A program made the position numbers and the translations under genes. From NCBI GenBank assembly GCA_003605175.1, contig QWDA01000009.1:124001-188000 (forward strand): DNA of 64,000 bases. The letters run 5' to 3'. Source of the stretch: Paracoccaceae bacterium. Its GTDB lineage: Bacteria; Pseudomonadota; Alphaproteobacteria; Rhodobacterales; Rhodobacteraceae. Below, in pieces: positions 17,217-26,191 of the stretch (the first letter of the stretch is position 1; every line of letters starts with the position of its first letter). The notes under the pieces were generated by a model. It was not told the DNA's origin. It did not search any database and was given only the letters and a program-made list of their open reading frames with translations.

Positions 17217-18518
17217 TCAGGCCAGCATCGCCACCGGGTTCTCGAGCCCGTCCTTGATCGCCTCGAGAAGCTGCGCGCCGAGCGCCCCGTCGATCACCCG
17301 GTGATCGACCGAAAGCGTCACCGACATCACCGTCGCCACGGCCAGTTCGCCATCCTCGCCCACGACCGGCTTTTTCACGCCGGCGCCGACCGCGAGGATC
17401 GCACCATGGGGCGGGTTGATCACCGCATCGAAATTGTCGATGCCGAACATGCCGAGATTGGAGATCGCGAAGGAACCGCCCTGGTACTCGTGCGGCGCGA
17501 GCTTCCTGTCGCGGGCGCGGGCGGCGAGGTCCTTCATCTCGGCCGAGAGCGCCGAGAGCGATTTCACATGCGCGTCCTTCAGGACCGGGGTGAACAGCCC
17601 ACCCTCGATGGCGACCGCCACCGCGACGTCCGAGGGCTTCAGTTTCAGCATCCGGTCGCCGGCCCAGACCGCATTGGCGTCGGGCACCTGTTGCAGCGCC
17701 ATGGCGCAGGCCTTGATGATGAAGTCGTTGACCGAGAGCTTCACGCCGCGCGCCTCGAGCTGCTTGTTGAGCTGCGAGCGGAACTTCAGCAGCGCGTCCA
17801 GCCTGATGTCGCGGCGCAGGTAGAAATGCGGGATCGTCTGCTTGGCCTCGGTAAGCCGCGCGGCGATGGTCTTGCGCATCCCGTCGAGCTTGATTTCCTC
17901 GAAGTCGCGGCCCTCGTACATCTTCACCACCGCGTCGGTGGAAGGGCCCGCCGGAGCGGCCGCCGCAGGTGCCTGCGCCGCCGGCGCGGCGGCCGGTGCG
18001 GGCCTGCCGGGCTCGGCCTTCTCCACATCGGCCTTGACGATCCGCCCATGCGGGCCGGTGCCCTTGACCTGCGAAAGATCGAGCCCCTTGTCCTTCGCGA
18101 TCCGGCGCGCGAGCGGCGATGCGAAGACCCGGTCGCCGGAGGCCGTTGCCGGGGCAGGGGGGGCGGCCTTCTCGGGGCCCCCTGCGGGGGCCGTCTCGGC
18201 GGCCGCGGAGGCCGGCTTCGCCGCCTCCGGCGCGGGCTTCGCCGCCGGCGCCGACCCGATATCGGCGGCGCTTTCGCCATCGTCCAGGAGCACCGCGATG
18301 GGCGTGTTCACCTTCACCCCCTCGGTGCCCTCGGCGATTAGGATCTTGCCGACGATCCCCTCGTCCACCGCCTCGAATTCCATCGTCGCCTTGTCGGTCT
18401 CGATCTCGGCCAGAAGGTCCCCCGAGGAGACCGTGTCGCCTTCCTTCACGAGCCATTTCGCGAGGGTGCCTTCCTCCATGGTCGGGCTGAGGGCGGGCAT
18501 CAGAACTTGGGTGGGCAT
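17217..18518 (-). CDS. pdhC: Pyruvate dehydrogenase E2, dihydrolipoyl acetyltransferase
   Basis: Transfers the acetyl group from lipoyl to CoA at the core of the pyruvate dehydrogenase complex. The 433-residue layout is one lipoyl domain (1-80, lipoyl Lys43 in [11 protein letters not shown]), an Ala/Pro linker, a peripheral-subunit-binding domain (about 128-165, [19 protein letters not shown]), a second linker, and the catalytic domain with the DHRVIDG motif (His406, Asp410). It closes the pdhA-pdhB-DUF5076-pdhC operon. Its lipoyl coding stretch is nearly identical in DNA to the one in pdhB. Confidence 0.95.
   Translation of the reverse strand: MPTQVLMPALSPTMEEGTLAKWLVKEGDTVSSGDLLAEIETDKATMEFEAVDEGIVGKILIAEGTEGVKVNTPIAVLLDDGESAADIGSAPAAKPAPEAAKPASAAAETAPAGGPEKAAPPAPATASGDRVFASPLARRIAKDKGLDLSQVKGTGPHGRIVKADVEKAEPGRPAPAAAPAAQAPAAAAPAGPSTDAVVKMYEGRDFEEIKLDGMRKTIAARLTEAKQTIPHFYLRRDIRLDALLKFRSQLNKQLEARGVKLSVNDFIIKACAMALQQVPDANAVWAGDRMLKLKPSDVAVAVAIEGGLFTPVLKDAHVKSLSALSAEMKDLAARARDRKLAPHEYQGGSFAISNLGMFGIDNFDAVINPPHGAILAVGAGVKKPVVGEDGELAVATVMSVTLSVDHRVIDGALGAQLLEAIKDGLENPVAMLA
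18292..18518 (-). repeat. Lipoyl-domain direct repeat, copy in pdhC
   Basis: The first ~227 bases of pdhC match the first ~227 bases of pdhB (19924-20150) almost base for base, with changes mainly at third codon positions. It encodes the lipoyl domain in both. Noted separately because it is long enough for recombination between the two genes. Confidence 0.85.
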
Positions 18519-18522
18519 TCTC

Positions 18523-18780
18523 TCACTCCCCTTCCAGAACCATCCGGTCGAAGGGCGGGCGGATCCGCCCCTTGCCGTCCCGAAGGGCTCTGAGTGTCGT
18601 TTCTATCTGGGTGGCGTGGCGCGCGATCCATTCATGGGCCGTCTGGTGGCCACGCCCGCCGGTCAACCGCATGTCGCGCGCGATCACCTGCTCGGGCAGG
18701 AGCCCCACGATCCGGCCCGCCGCATCGCCGATGGCGACCCGGTAAGCCTCCCGCGCGCTGTCCCGGCCGAGCACGTCCAT
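18523..18780 (-). CDS. Small DUF5076-type protein inside the pdh operon
   Basis: An 85-residue protein between pdhB and pdhC. The ATG at 18780 lies 2 bases after the pdhB stop, and pdhC starts 4 bases after its own stop. The sequence has [15 protein letters not shown] and [21 protein letters not shown], with no membrane segment or metal motif. I believe it is the DUF5076 protein often found in this place in Rhodobacterales, but that name is from memory. Its tight coupling suggests an accessory role for the dehydrogenase complex; no function is known. Confidence 0.7.
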   Translation of the reverse strand: MDVLGRDSAREAYRVAIGDAAGRIVGLLPEQVIARDMRLTGGRGHQTAHEWIARHATQIETTLRALRDGKGRIRPPFDRMVLEGE

Positions 18781-18782
18781 CT

Positions 18783-20150
18783 TCAGCGATACGTCACTTG
18801 CTTCACCGCCTCGATGACCTCGGCGGTGGTGAGAAGCGCATGCTTCTCGAGGTTCGCCGCATAGGGCATCGGCACGTCCTTGCCCGTGCAGTTGAGGACC
18901 GGCGCGTCGAGCCAGTCGAAGGCATGCGTCATGATATAGGCCGAGAGGTGGTTGCCGACCGAGCAGACCGGGAAGCCCTCCTCGATGGTCACGCAGCGGT
19001 TGGTCTTCTTCACCGAGGCGATAACCGTGTCGTAGTCGAGCGGCCTGAGCGTGCGCAGGTCGATCACCTCGGCCGAGACGCCCTCTTCGGCCAGCTTGTC
19101 GGCGGCCTCGAGCGCGTATTGCATCCCGATCCCCCAGCTCACCAGCGTCACGTCGGTGCCCTCGCGCCAGATCCGGGCCTTGCCGAAGGGCACCGTCCAG
19201 TCCTCGAGCTTCGGCACCTCGAAAGAGCGGCCGTAGAGGATCTCGTTTTCGAGGAAGATCACCGGGTTCGGGTCGCGGATCGCGGTCTTGAGGAGGCCCT
19301 TCGCGTCGGCCGCCGAATAGGGCTGCACGACCTTGAGGCCGGGGATCTGCGCATACCAGGCGCCGTAATCCTGGCTGTGCTGGGCGCCCACCCGGGCCGC
19401 GGCGCCGTTGGGCCCCCGGAACACGATCGGGCAGCCCATCTGCCCGCCCGACATGTAGAGCGTCTTGGCGGCCGAGTTGATGATGTGGTCGATCGCCTGC
19501 ATCGCGAAGTTGAAGGTCATGAACTCGACTATGGGCCGGGTGCCGCCGAAGGCCGCGCCGACGCCGATGCCGGCGAAGCCATGCTCGGTGATCGGCGTGT
19601 CGATCACCCGGCGCGCGCCGAACTCGTCCAGGAGGCCCTGGGTGATCTTGTAGGCGCCCTGGTACTCGGCCACCTCCTCGCCCATCACGAAGACCTTGCC
19701 GTCGCGCCGCATCTCCTCGGCCATCGCGTCGCGCAGCGCCTCGCGGACCGTGGTGGTGACCATCTCGGTGCCTTCCGGGATCAAGGTCTCGCGGACCTCG
19801 ACCGAGGCCACCGGCGCCTTCGCCGCCGCGGGCGCCGGGTCGTGGCCGTTCGCCGCCGGAGCCGCCGAAGGGGCAGGGGCCGAAGACGCCGCCGCTTCGG
19901 CATCCTCGCCTTCCTCGACAAGCACCGCGATGGGCGTGTTCACCTTCACCCCCTCGGTGCCTTCGGCGATCAGGATCTTGCCGACGATTCCCTCGTCCAC
20001 CGCCTCGAATTCCATCGTCGCCTTGTCGGTCTCGATCTCGGCGAGGATATCGCCGGAGGACACCGTATCGCCCTCCTTCACCAGCCATTTGGCGAGCGTG
20101 CCCTCCTCCATGGTGGGGCTCAGCGCGGGCATCAGTACTTCGGTCGCCAT
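18783..20150 (-). CDS. pdhB: Pyruvate dehydrogenase E1 beta with N-terminal lipoyl domain
   Basis: Beta subunit of the thiamine-diphosphate E1 component that decarboxylates pyruvate. At 455 residues it is longer than a plain E1 beta (about 330) because residues 1-80 are a lipoyl domain (Lys43 in [11 protein letters not shown]), followed by an Ala/Pro-rich linker to about 125. The E1 beta body then begins ([37 protein letters not shown]). This extra lipoyl domain is a known alphaproteobacterial arrangement. Start ATG 20150, one base after the pdhA stop. Confidence 0.95.
   Translation of the reverse strand: MATEVLMPALSPTMEEGTLAKWLVKEGDTVSSGDILAEIETDKATMEFEAVDEGIVGKILIAEGTEGVKVNTPIAVLVEEGEDAEAAASSAPAPSAAPAANGHDPAPAAAKAPVASVEVRETLIPEGTEMVTTTVREALRDAMAEEMRRDGKVFVMGEEVAEYQGAYKITQGLLDEFGARRVIDTPITEHGFAGIGVGAAFGGTRPIVEFMTFNFAMQAIDHIINSAAKTLYMSGGQMGCPIVFRGPNGAAARVGAQHSQDYGAWYAQIPGLKVVQPYSAADAKGLLKTAIRDPNPVIFLENEILYGRSFEVPKLEDWTVPFGKARIWREGTDVTLVSWGIGMQYALEAADKLAEEGVSAEVIDLRTLRPLDYDTVIASVKKTNRCVTIEEGFPVCSVGNHLSAYIMTHAFDWLDAPVLNCTGKDVPMPYAANLEKHALLTTAEVIEAVKQVTYR
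19924..20150 (-). repeat. Lipoyl-domain direct repeat, copy in pdhB
   Basis: Partner of the 18292-18518 copy, same orientation, about 1.6 kb apart. High DNA identity at synonymous sites points to a recent duplication or ongoing gene conversion rather than protein-level conservation alone. Confidence 0.85.
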
Positions 20151-20151
20151 G

Positions 20152-21168
20152 TCAGTGAGCCTCCCCTTGCGGCAGTGCATCGGCGTAGATGTCGGTCCAG
20201 AGCTCGGCGAGCGCCGGTTCTGGGCTCTCCTTGGCGAACTCCGCCGCCTGGTTCACGATGTCCTTGATCTCCTTGTCGATCGCCTTGAGATCGTCCTCGG
20301 AGGCATGCTTGCCGGTGAGCAGCATGGTGCGGACATGTTCGATCGCGTCGCGCTTCTCGCGCATCTCCTGCACTTCCTCGCGGGTGCGGTACTTCGCCGG
20401 GTCTGACATCGAGTGGCCGCGATAGCGGTAGGTCATCACCTCGAGGATGTACGGGCCCTTGCCCGCGCGGCAATGTGCCACCGCCTTCTCTCCCGCGGCC
20501 TTCACCGCCAAGACGTCCATCCCGTCGACCTGCTCGCCCGGGATCCCGTAAGCCACGCCGCGCTCGTAGAGCGTCATCGACTTGGTTGCCCGCTTCACCG
20601 AGGTCCCCATGGCGTACTGGTTGTTCTCGATCACGAAGACCACCGGCAGGTCCCAGAGCTCGGCCATGTTGTAGGTCTCGTAGACCTGGCCCTGGTTCGC
20701 CGCGCCATCGCCGAAATAGGTGAAGGTCACCCGGTCGTTGCCGAGATACTTGTCGGCCATGGCCAGACCCGCGCCGATCGGCACCTGCGCGCCGACGATG
20801 CCGTGTCCGCCGTAGAAATGCTTCTCGCGGCTGAACATGTGCATGCTGCCGCCCTTGCCCCGGGAATAGCCGCCCTCGCGGCCGGTGAGCTCGGCCATCA
20901 CGCCCCTGGGGTCCATGCCGCAGGCCAGCATGTGGCCGTGGTCGCGGTAGGAGGTCACTCGCTTGTCGCCTTCCTCGGCGGCGGCCTCGAGCCCGACGAC
21001 GACCGCTTCCTGGCCGATATAGAGGTGGCAGAAGCCGCCGATCAGCCCCATCCCGTAAAGCTGGCCCGCCTTCTCCTCGAAGCGGCGGATCAGAAGCATT
21101 TCGCGGTAGTAGTGAAGGAGCTCGTCCTTCGACACGTTCGGTTTGGCCGCAGCCTTGCGCGTTGCCAT
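20152..21168 (-). CDS. pdhA: Pyruvate dehydrogenase E1 alpha
   Basis: Alpha subunit of E1, 338 residues, with the thiamine-diphosphate motif starting [12 protein letters not shown] and ending in ENN about 30 residues later, and the [11 protein letters not shown] phosphorylation-loop segment. The ATG at 21168 follows a strong GGGAGGAG site; an in-frame ATG at 21192 has none. First gene of the pdh operon. A palindrome (AATAGTT-N8-AACTATT) 26 bases upstream may be the operator. Confidence 0.95.
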   Translation of the reverse strand: MATRKAAAKPNVSKDELLHYYREMLLIRRFEEKAGQLYGMGLIGGFCHLYIGQEAVVVGLEAAAEEGDKRVTSYRDHGHMLACGMDPRGVMAELTGREGGYSRGKGGSMHMFSREKHFYGGHGIVGAQVPIGAGLAMADKYLGNDRVTFTYFGDGAANQGQVYETYNMAELWDLPVVFVIENNQYAMGTSVKRATKSMTLYERGVAYGIPGEQVDGMDVLAVKAAGEKAVAHCRAGKGPYILEVMTYRYRGHSMSDPAKYRTREEVQEMREKRDAIEHVRTMLLTGKHASEDDLKAIDKEIKDIVNQAAEFAKESPEPALAELWTDIYADALPQGEAH

Positions 21169-21193
21169 GCCGGCAGCTCCTCCCTCTCCCAAG

Positions 21194-21215
21194 AATAGTT
21201 TAGCGTTGAACTATT
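21194..21215. promoter_or_regulatory. Palindromic candidate operator upstream of pdhA
   Basis: AATAGTT (21194-21200) and AACTATT (21209-21215) form a perfect inverted repeat with an 8-base spacer, in an AT-rich patch within otherwise GC-rich DNA, 26 bases before the pdhA start. It lies where a promoter's -10 region would be. The binding protein is unknown. The rest of the gap to 21373 shows nothing clear. Confidence 0.5.
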
Positions 21216-21373
21216 TTCTACATGATAGCCGAGACGGCGGCACGGCGAAAGTGCCGTTGCGCCCCGTCGCCGGCGGAAATCCCGCCATGCGTGTGGTGCA
21301 AGGCTCGCGTTCTTCCGATCGGGGACTTCGTGTCTCTGGCTGGTCGGCAGCAAGGCCTCGATCAAGAACCTGT

Positions 21374-21676
21374 CTAATGCAGCACGATCTCGTCCGGCCG
21401 CACCAGGCCCAGCACGTCGCGCGCCTGCTCGTCCAGGAGTTCGAGGTCCAGATAGTCGTCCGACAGCCGCCGGGTCTTGTTCTGCAGCGCGGCGACCTCG
21501 GCCTGAAGCCGGGCCCGCTCGGTCTCGAGCTGAGTCTTCTCAGCCTCGATCTGCACCCGCCGGAACAGCCCGTAATCGCCCTGCACGCTGGCGAAGGTGA
21601 AATACATCGCCGCCAGGCACATCAGCGTAAGGTAAATCGCCGCGCCGAGCGCGGGGCGTTTCAGGGTCTGGGTCAT
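21374..21676 (-). CDS. FtsB/DivIC-family septum formation initiator
   Basis: A 100-residue protein with one N-terminal membrane helix (about 10-32, LGAAIYLTLMCLAAMYFTF) and a coiled coil rich in Glu, Leu and Arg (about 40-72). The end, LDEQARDVLGLVRPDEIVL, is typical for FtsB-like proteins. It would sit in the inner membrane with FtsL and FtsQ in the divisome. It is upstream of pdhA on the same strand, the usual alphaproteobacterial position, but separated by about 180 bases. Confidence 0.87.
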   Translation of the reverse strand: MTQTLKRPALGAAIYLTLMCLAAMYFTFASVQGDYGLFRRVQIEAEKTQLETERARLQAEVAALQNKTRRLSDDYLDLELLDEQARDVLGLVRPDEIVLH

Positions 21677-21773
21677 GCTCTGCCTCGGGCCGCCTCTCCC
21701 GGGCGGCTCACGGGCCGAATCATGTCACACAAGGCAGGGCAGGGGAATCCCCCATTTCCGGCAGGCGGGCCCC

Positions 21774-22226
21774 TCAGGCGGCGATCTGCGCGCCACAATG
21801 CCCGGCAAAGCACACGCCCAGCACATGGTCCCAGCCCGTGTCGTAGCCGGCCTGAACCTCCTTCGCCTTCGGCCCCAACGCCTCCCAGCGGGAATGGGTA
21901 AGATCCACCCGCGTCCCCGCTTCGGTCTGGGTGAAGACCACGTCGACATGGGTCGCCTCCTCCGGCGTGCGGCCGACATACCAGTCCAGCCCGAACCGCG
22001 CGCCGGGCTCCCAGTCGGTCACCGTGCCCCAAGGCGCCTCGCTACCGTCGGGCCTTGTCTCGATCACCTTGCCGCCCTCGCGCGGCTCGACCCGGACGCG
22101 GGCATCGGCGCCCGACCGCGAATGCGTCGCCTTCGGCCACCACCGGTCGAGCCCCTCGGTGAAAAGCGCGAAGGCCTCTCCGGTTGTCAGCGGCACGGTG
22201 ACGGTCTTGCGGACGGGATCGGTCAT
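21774..22226 (-). CDS. SRPBCC/AHSA1-domain protein
   Basis: A 150-residue START/SRPBCC-fold protein of the activator-of-Hsp90-ATPase (AHSA1) type: TVTVPLTTGEAFALFTEGLDRWWP at the start, GGKVIETRPDGSEAPWGTV in the middle, and GWDHVLGVCF near the end. Such proteins bind hydrophobic ligands. It overlaps the upstream arsR gene by ATGA, a common ArsR-SRPBCC pair, so both should be controlled by the ArsR operator. The ligand is unknown. Confidence 0.87.
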   Translation of the reverse strand: MTDPVRKTVTVPLTTGEAFALFTEGLDRWWPKATHSRSGADARVRVEPREGGKVIETRPDGSEAPWGTVTDWEPGARFGLDWYVGRTPEEATHVDVVFTQTEAGTRVDLTHSRWEALGPKAKEVQAGYDTGWDHVLGVCFAGHCGAQIAA

Positions 22227-22549
22227 GGGCTCCTCCTGGTCTCGTTCTGGGCCTGCTCATGAGCGGCGCGGGCATAGGCGGCGAGCGCATCGTCCCACAT
22301 CGCGTCGAGATACTCGCGGAGCGCCGCCCAGCCCTGCGGCGCCAGCCGGTAGATCCGCCGCGTGCCTTCCGCCTCGGCGGTCACCAGCCCCGCCTCCGCC
22401 AGCACCCGCAGGTGCTGCGAAACCGCCGGCCGGCTCACCGGCAGCGTGCAAGCGATCCGGCCCACGGGCTGCGGTGCGGCGCGCAACGCCTCGACGATCG
22501 CCCGTCTTGTCGGGTCGGCCAGCGCGGCAATGGCATTCGCGTAAGTCAT
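22223..22549 (-). CDS. ArsR-family transcriptional regulator
   Basis: A 108-residue winged-helix regulator: ALADPTRRAIVEALRAAPQPVGRIACTLPVSRPAVSQHLRVLAEAGLV (HTH about 15-62), then the wing AEGTRRIYRLAPQGW. There are no paired Cys in the recognition helix, so it does not look like a metal sensor; it belongs to the group paired with SRPBCC proteins. A 16-bp perfect palindrome covers its own start codon. The start has no Shine-Dalgarno and lies where a promoter would place +1. Confidence 0.9.
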   Translation of the reverse strand: MTYANAIAALADPTRRAIVEALRAAPQPVGRIACTLPVSRPAVSQHLRVLAEAGLVTAEAEGTRRIYRLAPQGWAALREYLDAMWDDALAAYARAAHEQAQNETRRSP

Positions 22550-22562
22550 GACTTACGGTAAG
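22541..22562. promoter_or_regulatory. Palindromic operator over the arsR start codon
   Basis: GTAAGTCATGACTTAC (22541-22556) is a perfect 16-bp palindrome with the arsR ATG (minus strand, 22547-22549) at its centre. It continues as CTTAC-G-GTAAG to 22562, giving three GTAAG half-sites. This is most likely the ArsR binding site for autorepression. Confidence 0.7.
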
Positions 22563-22584
22563 CCGCTATTTACATTCTTGTCAA
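22556..22584 (-). promoter_or_regulatory. Predicted leaderless promoter of arsR
   Basis: On the minus strand a consensus TTGACA (-35, plus coordinates 22579-22584) is followed after 17 bases by TTACCG (weak -10, 22556-22561). Six more bases lead to the A of the arsR ATG. No Shine-Dalgarno is present, so the transcript probably starts at the ATG. The operator palindrome overlaps the -10 and +1. Confidence 0.55.
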
Positions 22585-22682
22585 CGAGTCATAAGTGCCC
22601 GAACGGGCCACCCTTGCGGCCCCTCCTAAGACTACCGTAACACTCCTTGGATAACTTCCTTTCTCGTCAGCAGGCACGGAAC

Positions 22683-23309
22683 ATGCAGAACCCAGCAGAA
22701 ACCTACATGAACCTCGTCCCGATGGTGGTCGAACAGACGTCGCGCGGCGAACGGGCCTACGACATCTTCTCGCGGCTCCTGAAGGAACGGATCGTCTTCG
22801 TGAACGGCCCCGTGCATGACGGGATGAGCCAGCTCGTCGTGGCCCAGCTCCTGCACCTGGAGGCCGAGAATCCCTCGAAGGAAATCTCGATGTACATCAA
22901 CTCGCCGGGCGGGGTCGTCACGGCGGGTCTCTCGATCTACGACACAATGCAGTACATCCGGCCCAAAGTGTCGACGCTCGTTGTGGGGCAGGCGGCATCG
23001 ATGGGGTCGCTGCTCCTGACCGCCGGGGAGCCGGGTATGCGCTTCTCGCTGCCGAATTCCTCGATCATGGTCCACCAGCCGTCGGGCGGCTACCAGGGCC
23101 AGGCGACCGACATCATGATCCACGCCCGCCATACCGAGCGGCTGAAGCGGCAGCTCAATGAAATCTACGTGAAGCACACCGGTCAGACGCTGAAGAAGGT
23201 CGAGGACGCGCTCGAGCGCGACAACTTCATGACTGCCGAGGAAGCCAAGGAATGGGGCCTGATCGACCAGATCGTCGACAGCCGCGAGAAACCGGAAGCA
23301 ACCGATTAG
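22683..23309 (+). CDS. clpP: ATP-dependent Clp protease proteolytic subunit
   Basis: Serine peptidase chamber of ClpXP. The 208-residue protein has Ser106 (AASMGSLLL), His131 (IMVHQPSGG) and Asp180 as the catalytic triad. ATG 22683 ([22 protein letters not shown]) gives the standard length; the in-frame upstream ATG at 22647 adds 12 atypical residues. clpX follows after 120 bases. A CTTGCGG at 22613 is reminiscent of a sigma32 -35 element, but the matching -10 is poor. ClpXP is known to affect GTA production in Rhodobacter. Confidence 0.96.
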   Translation: MQNPAETYMNLVPMVVEQTSRGERAYDIFSRLLKERIVFVNGPVHDGMSQLVVAQLLHLEAENPSKEISMYINSPGGVVTAGLSIYDTMQYIRPKVSTLVVGQAASMGSLLLTAGEPGMRFSLPNSSIMVHQPSGGYQGQATDIMIHARHTERLKRQLNEIYVKHTGQTLKKVEDALERDNFMTAEEAKEWGLIDQIVDSREKPEATD

Positions 23310-23429
23310 TAACAAATCTGCCCAAAATTCGCCGTTGTGCCCCGGTATCGTCTGCCATAGGCTCTAAGGCCAGACGAGGCCCGAAGGGCCCGGGCGCACG
23401 AACAGGCACGCTGCCGCCGAGGTTTTGAC

Positions 23430-24698
23430 ATGGCTAGTTCATCCGGCAACGAAAGCAAGAACACGCTCTACTGCTCTTTCTGCGGGAAGAGTCAGCATGA
23501 GGTGCGCAAGCTCATTGCCGGGCCGACGGTGTTCATCTGCGATGAATGCGTCGAGCTCTGCATGGACATCATCCGCGAGGAAACCAAGTCGGCCGGCCTG
23601 AAGTCCGCCGACGGCGTGCCCACGCCCAAGGAAATCTGCGACGTTCTCGACGATTACGTGATCGGCCAGAGCCATGCCAAGCGGGTCCTCTCCGTCGCCG
23701 TGCACAACCATTACAAGCGGCTGAATCACGCGGCAAAATCGGGCGACATCGAGCTGGCGAAATCGAACATCCTGCTGATCGGCCCCACCGGTTGCGGCAA
23801 GACGCTCCTCGCCCAGACGCTCGCGCGGATCCTCGATGTGCCCTTCACCATGGCCGACGCCACCACGCTGACCGAGGCCGGCTATGTGGGCGAGGATGTC
23901 GAGAACATCATCCTCAAGCTCCTGCAGGCGTCGGAATACAACGTCGAACGGGCGCAGCGCGGCATCGTCTATATCGACGAGGTCGACAAGATCACACGGA
24001 AGTCCGACAACCCCTCGATCACCCGCGACGTGTCGGGCGAGGGGGTGCAGCAGGCGCTCCTGAAGATCATGGAAGGCACCGTGGCAAGCGTTCCGCCCCA
24101 GGGCGGCCGCAAGCATCCGCAGCAGGAATTCCTGCAGGTGGACACCACCAATATCCTGTTCATCTGCGGCGGCGCATTCGCGGGTCTCGAAAAGATCATC
24201 GCCCAGCGCGGCAAGGGCTCGGCCATGGGCTTCGGCGCGGAAGTGCGCGATCCGGATGCGCGGGGCACCGGTGAGCTCTTCACCGAGCTCGAGCCGGAGG
24301 ATCTCCTGAAATTCGGCCTGATCCCCGAATTCGTCGGCCGTCTCCCGGTGATCGCGACGCTCGAGGATCTTGACGAAGAGGCGCTGGTGATCATCCTGAC
24401 CCAGCCCAAGAACGCGCTCGTGAAGCAGTATCAGCGGCTTTTCGAACTCGAGGACACCAAGCTGACCTTCACCGAGGATGCGCTCAACGCCATCGCCAAG
24501 CGCGCCATCGAACGCAAGACCGGCGCACGCGGCCTGCGCTCGATCATGGAAGACATCCTTCTGGACACGATGTTCGACCTGCCGGGCATGGAATCGATCG
24601 AGGAAGTCGTGGTGAACGAGGAGGCCGTGGTTTCCGAGGCGGCTCCGCTGATGATCTATTCCGACGAGGGCAAGAAGGCCCCCGCCAACGCCGGCTGA
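23430..24698 (+). CDS. clpX: ATP-dependent Clp protease ATP-binding subunit ClpX
   Basis: Hexameric AAA+ unfoldase feeding ClpP. The 422 residues comprise an N-terminal Cys4 zinc finger (Cys15, 18, 37, 40), Walker A GPTGCGKT near 118, Walker [10 protein letters not shown], a sensor/arginine-finger region, and the [13 protein letters not shown] pore-loop area. It has the IGF-type ClpP-contact region expected in the large subdomain. Co-directional with clpP. An intrinsic terminator follows at 24721. Confidence 0.97.
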   Translation: MASSSGNESKNTLYCSFCGKSQHEVRKLIAGPTVFICDECVELCMDIIREETKSAGLKSADGVPTPKEICDVLDDYVIGQSHAKRVLSVAVHNHYKRLNHAAKSGDIELAKSNILLIGPTGCGKTLLAQTLARILDVPFTMADATTLTEAGYVGEDVENIILKLLQASEYNVERAQRGIVYIDEVDKITRKSDNPSITRDVSGEGVQQALLKIMEGTVASVPPQGGRKHPQQEFLQVDTTNILFICGGAFAGLEKIIAQRGKGSAMGFGAEVRDPDARGTGELFTELEPEDLLKFGLIPEFVGRLPVIATLEDLDEEALVIILTQPKNALVKQYQRLFELEDTKLTFTEDALNAIAKRAIERKTGARGLRSIMEDILLDTMFDLPGMESIEEVVVNEEAVVSEAAPLMIYSDEGKKAPANAG

Positions 24699-24720
24699 GC
24701 GCCTCGACGAGCCGGGAACA

Positions 24721-24743
24721 AGGCGCCTTCGGGCGCTTTTTTT
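24721..24743 (+). terminator. Intrinsic terminator of clpPX
   Basis: GCGCC-TTCG-GGCGC hairpin followed by seven T residues, 23 bases after the clpX stop. It lies between clpX and the convergent dtd gene. Confidence 0.85.
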
Positions 24744-24751
24744 CGTGCCGG

Positions 24752-25198
24752 TCAGGCCGCCGCCGTGTCGATCCAGATCGTCACCGGTCCGTCATTGACG
24801 AGGCTCACCGCCATATCGGCCCCGAAACGCCCGCACGCGACCGGCACGCCCGCTTCGGCCAGGAACCCCGCGAAGGCCTCGTAGAGCCGCTCGCCCTCCT
24901 CCGGCGGCGCCGCGCTGGAGAACCCCGGCCGGTTGCCCCGCGACGTATCCGCCGCCAGCGTGAACTGGCTCACCACCAGAGCCGACCCACCCGCATCGCG
25001 CACCGAAAGGTTCATCCGGTCCTCCGCGTCGCGGAAGATCCGCAGCTTCGCGACCTTCGCCGCCAGCGCCTGCGCCTCCGCCTCGCCGTCGCCCGCCATC
25101 GCGCAGACCAGTACCAGCATACCGGGCCCGATCGCGCCCAGAACTTCGCCCGCCACCTCGACCTTCGCTTCGGTGACGCGCTGGATCAGCGCCCTCAC
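24752..25198 (-). CDS. dtd: D-aminoacyl-tRNA deacylase
   Basis: Hydrolyses D-amino acids mischarged onto tRNA. The 148-residue protein has the family motifs [15 protein letters not shown] (about residues 77-91) and [11 protein letters not shown] near the C terminus (gly-cisPro-type motif region). The start overlaps the upstream sugar kinase by ATGA. It is the last gene of a long minus-strand run from 32189. Its position there looks like operon tail-sharing rather than functional linkage. Confidence 0.94.
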   Translation of the reverse strand: MRALIQRVTEAKVEVAGEVLGAIGPGMLVLVCAMAGDGEAEAQALAAKVAKLRIFRDAEDRMNLSVRDAGGSALVVSQFTLAADTSRGNRPGFSSAAPPEEGERLYEAFAGFLAEAGVPVACGRFGADMAVSLVNDGPVTIWIDTAAA

Positions 25199-26115
25199 AG
25201 CTCGTGCCGCCAGGGCGGGTTTGCGCCTGCCCGGCTCACGGTCACCGCCGCCGCCCGGTTGCCCATCGCCAGCGCTGCATCCAGCGCCGCGTCGTCCAGA
25301 GACCGCAGCCCCGCCTTGGTCAGCGCGCCCGCCGAATGCAGCGCCGCCAGAAGCCCCGCGTTGAACGTGTCGCCCGCGCCCACCGTATCCACCACGGCCA
25401 CCTTCTCCGACCCCACGCGCCGCGCGCCCGAAGCGGTAAAGCCGGTCACGCCCTTCGACCCTTCAGTGATGCAGACAAGCGCCGGCCCCTGCGCCAGGAT
25501 CCCCCGCGCCAGGGCCTCGATCTCGCCCGGGCCTTCCAGCCAGCGCAGGTCCTCATCCGACAGTTTCACGATATCAGCCATCGCGATCATCGCCCCGATC
25601 CGCGCGCGATAGGCCGTCTCGTCACGGATGAAGCCGGGCCGGATATTCGGGTCGAGCATCACCGCCCGCCCCGGCGCCACCTGCGCCATCAGCGCCTGGT
25701 AAGCGGCCCCCGACGGATCCACCGCCAGGCAGATCCCGCCGAAGAAACAGGCCGTGACGCACTCCGGCACGACCGGCAGATCGCCCGGCGCCAGCATCCG
25801 CCCCGCGGTGTTCTCGTCGTAGAACGTGTAACTCGCGTGCCCGTCGGTCAGCCGCACGAAGGCCAGCGTCGTCGGCCGGTCGCTTCGGACTGAAAGCGCG
25901 GCATCCACCTTCGACGCCGCCAGCGCGTCTTCCAGGACACCGCCGAACAGGTCGGTCGAAAGCCCGGTCAGGAACCCCGCCGGCGCGCCGAGCCGCCCTA
26001 GCGCGATCGCGGTGTTGAACACCGCGCCGCCCGCATGGGGCGCGAAACACGCCTCACCCGAGGCGGTCTCGCGCGGCAGCATGTCGATCAGCGCCTCGCC
26101 GCAGCACAGGATCAT
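25195..26115 (-). CDS. PfkB-family carbohydrate kinase (fructokinase-like)
   Basis: A 306-residue ribokinase-fold sugar kinase. It has an N-terminal [11 protein letters not shown], the [15 protein letters not shown] substrate/nucleotide segment, and a C-terminal [12 protein letters not shown] with catalytic Asp249. The sequence is closest in feel to fructokinases, but the sugar cannot be fixed by eye. ATG 26115 is used; upstream in-frame sequence is Arg-rich and intergenic. It overlaps dtd by 4 bases. No sugar transporter or hydrolase is nearby. Confidence 0.9.
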   Translation of the reverse strand: MILCCGEALIDMLPRETASGEACFAPHAGGAVFNTAIALGRLGAPAGFLTGLSTDLFGGVLEDALAASKVDAALSVRSDRPTTLAFVRLTDGHASYTFYDENTAGRMLAPGDLPVVPECVTACFFGGICLAVDPSGAAYQALMAQVAPGRAVMLDPNIRPGFIRDETAYRARIGAMIAMADIVKLSDEDLRWLEGPGEIEALARGILAQGPALVCITEGSKGVTGFTASGARRVGSEKVAVVDTVGAGDTFNAGLLAALHSAGALTKAGLRSLDDAALDAALAMGNRAAAVTVSRAGANPPWRHEL

Positions 26116-26191
26116 GCTCCACCCTCTCCAAAGCCCGTCATTGCCGACCCCTTGAACCACGCGGCGCCGGGCCTGTCGAGACGGCCGCGCC

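Noticed and set aside
18523-20088. 521-codon minus frame covering pdhB in another phase
   Set aside because: Only its last 85 codons (from ATG 18780) are real; the upstream part is an out-of-frame reading of pdhB.
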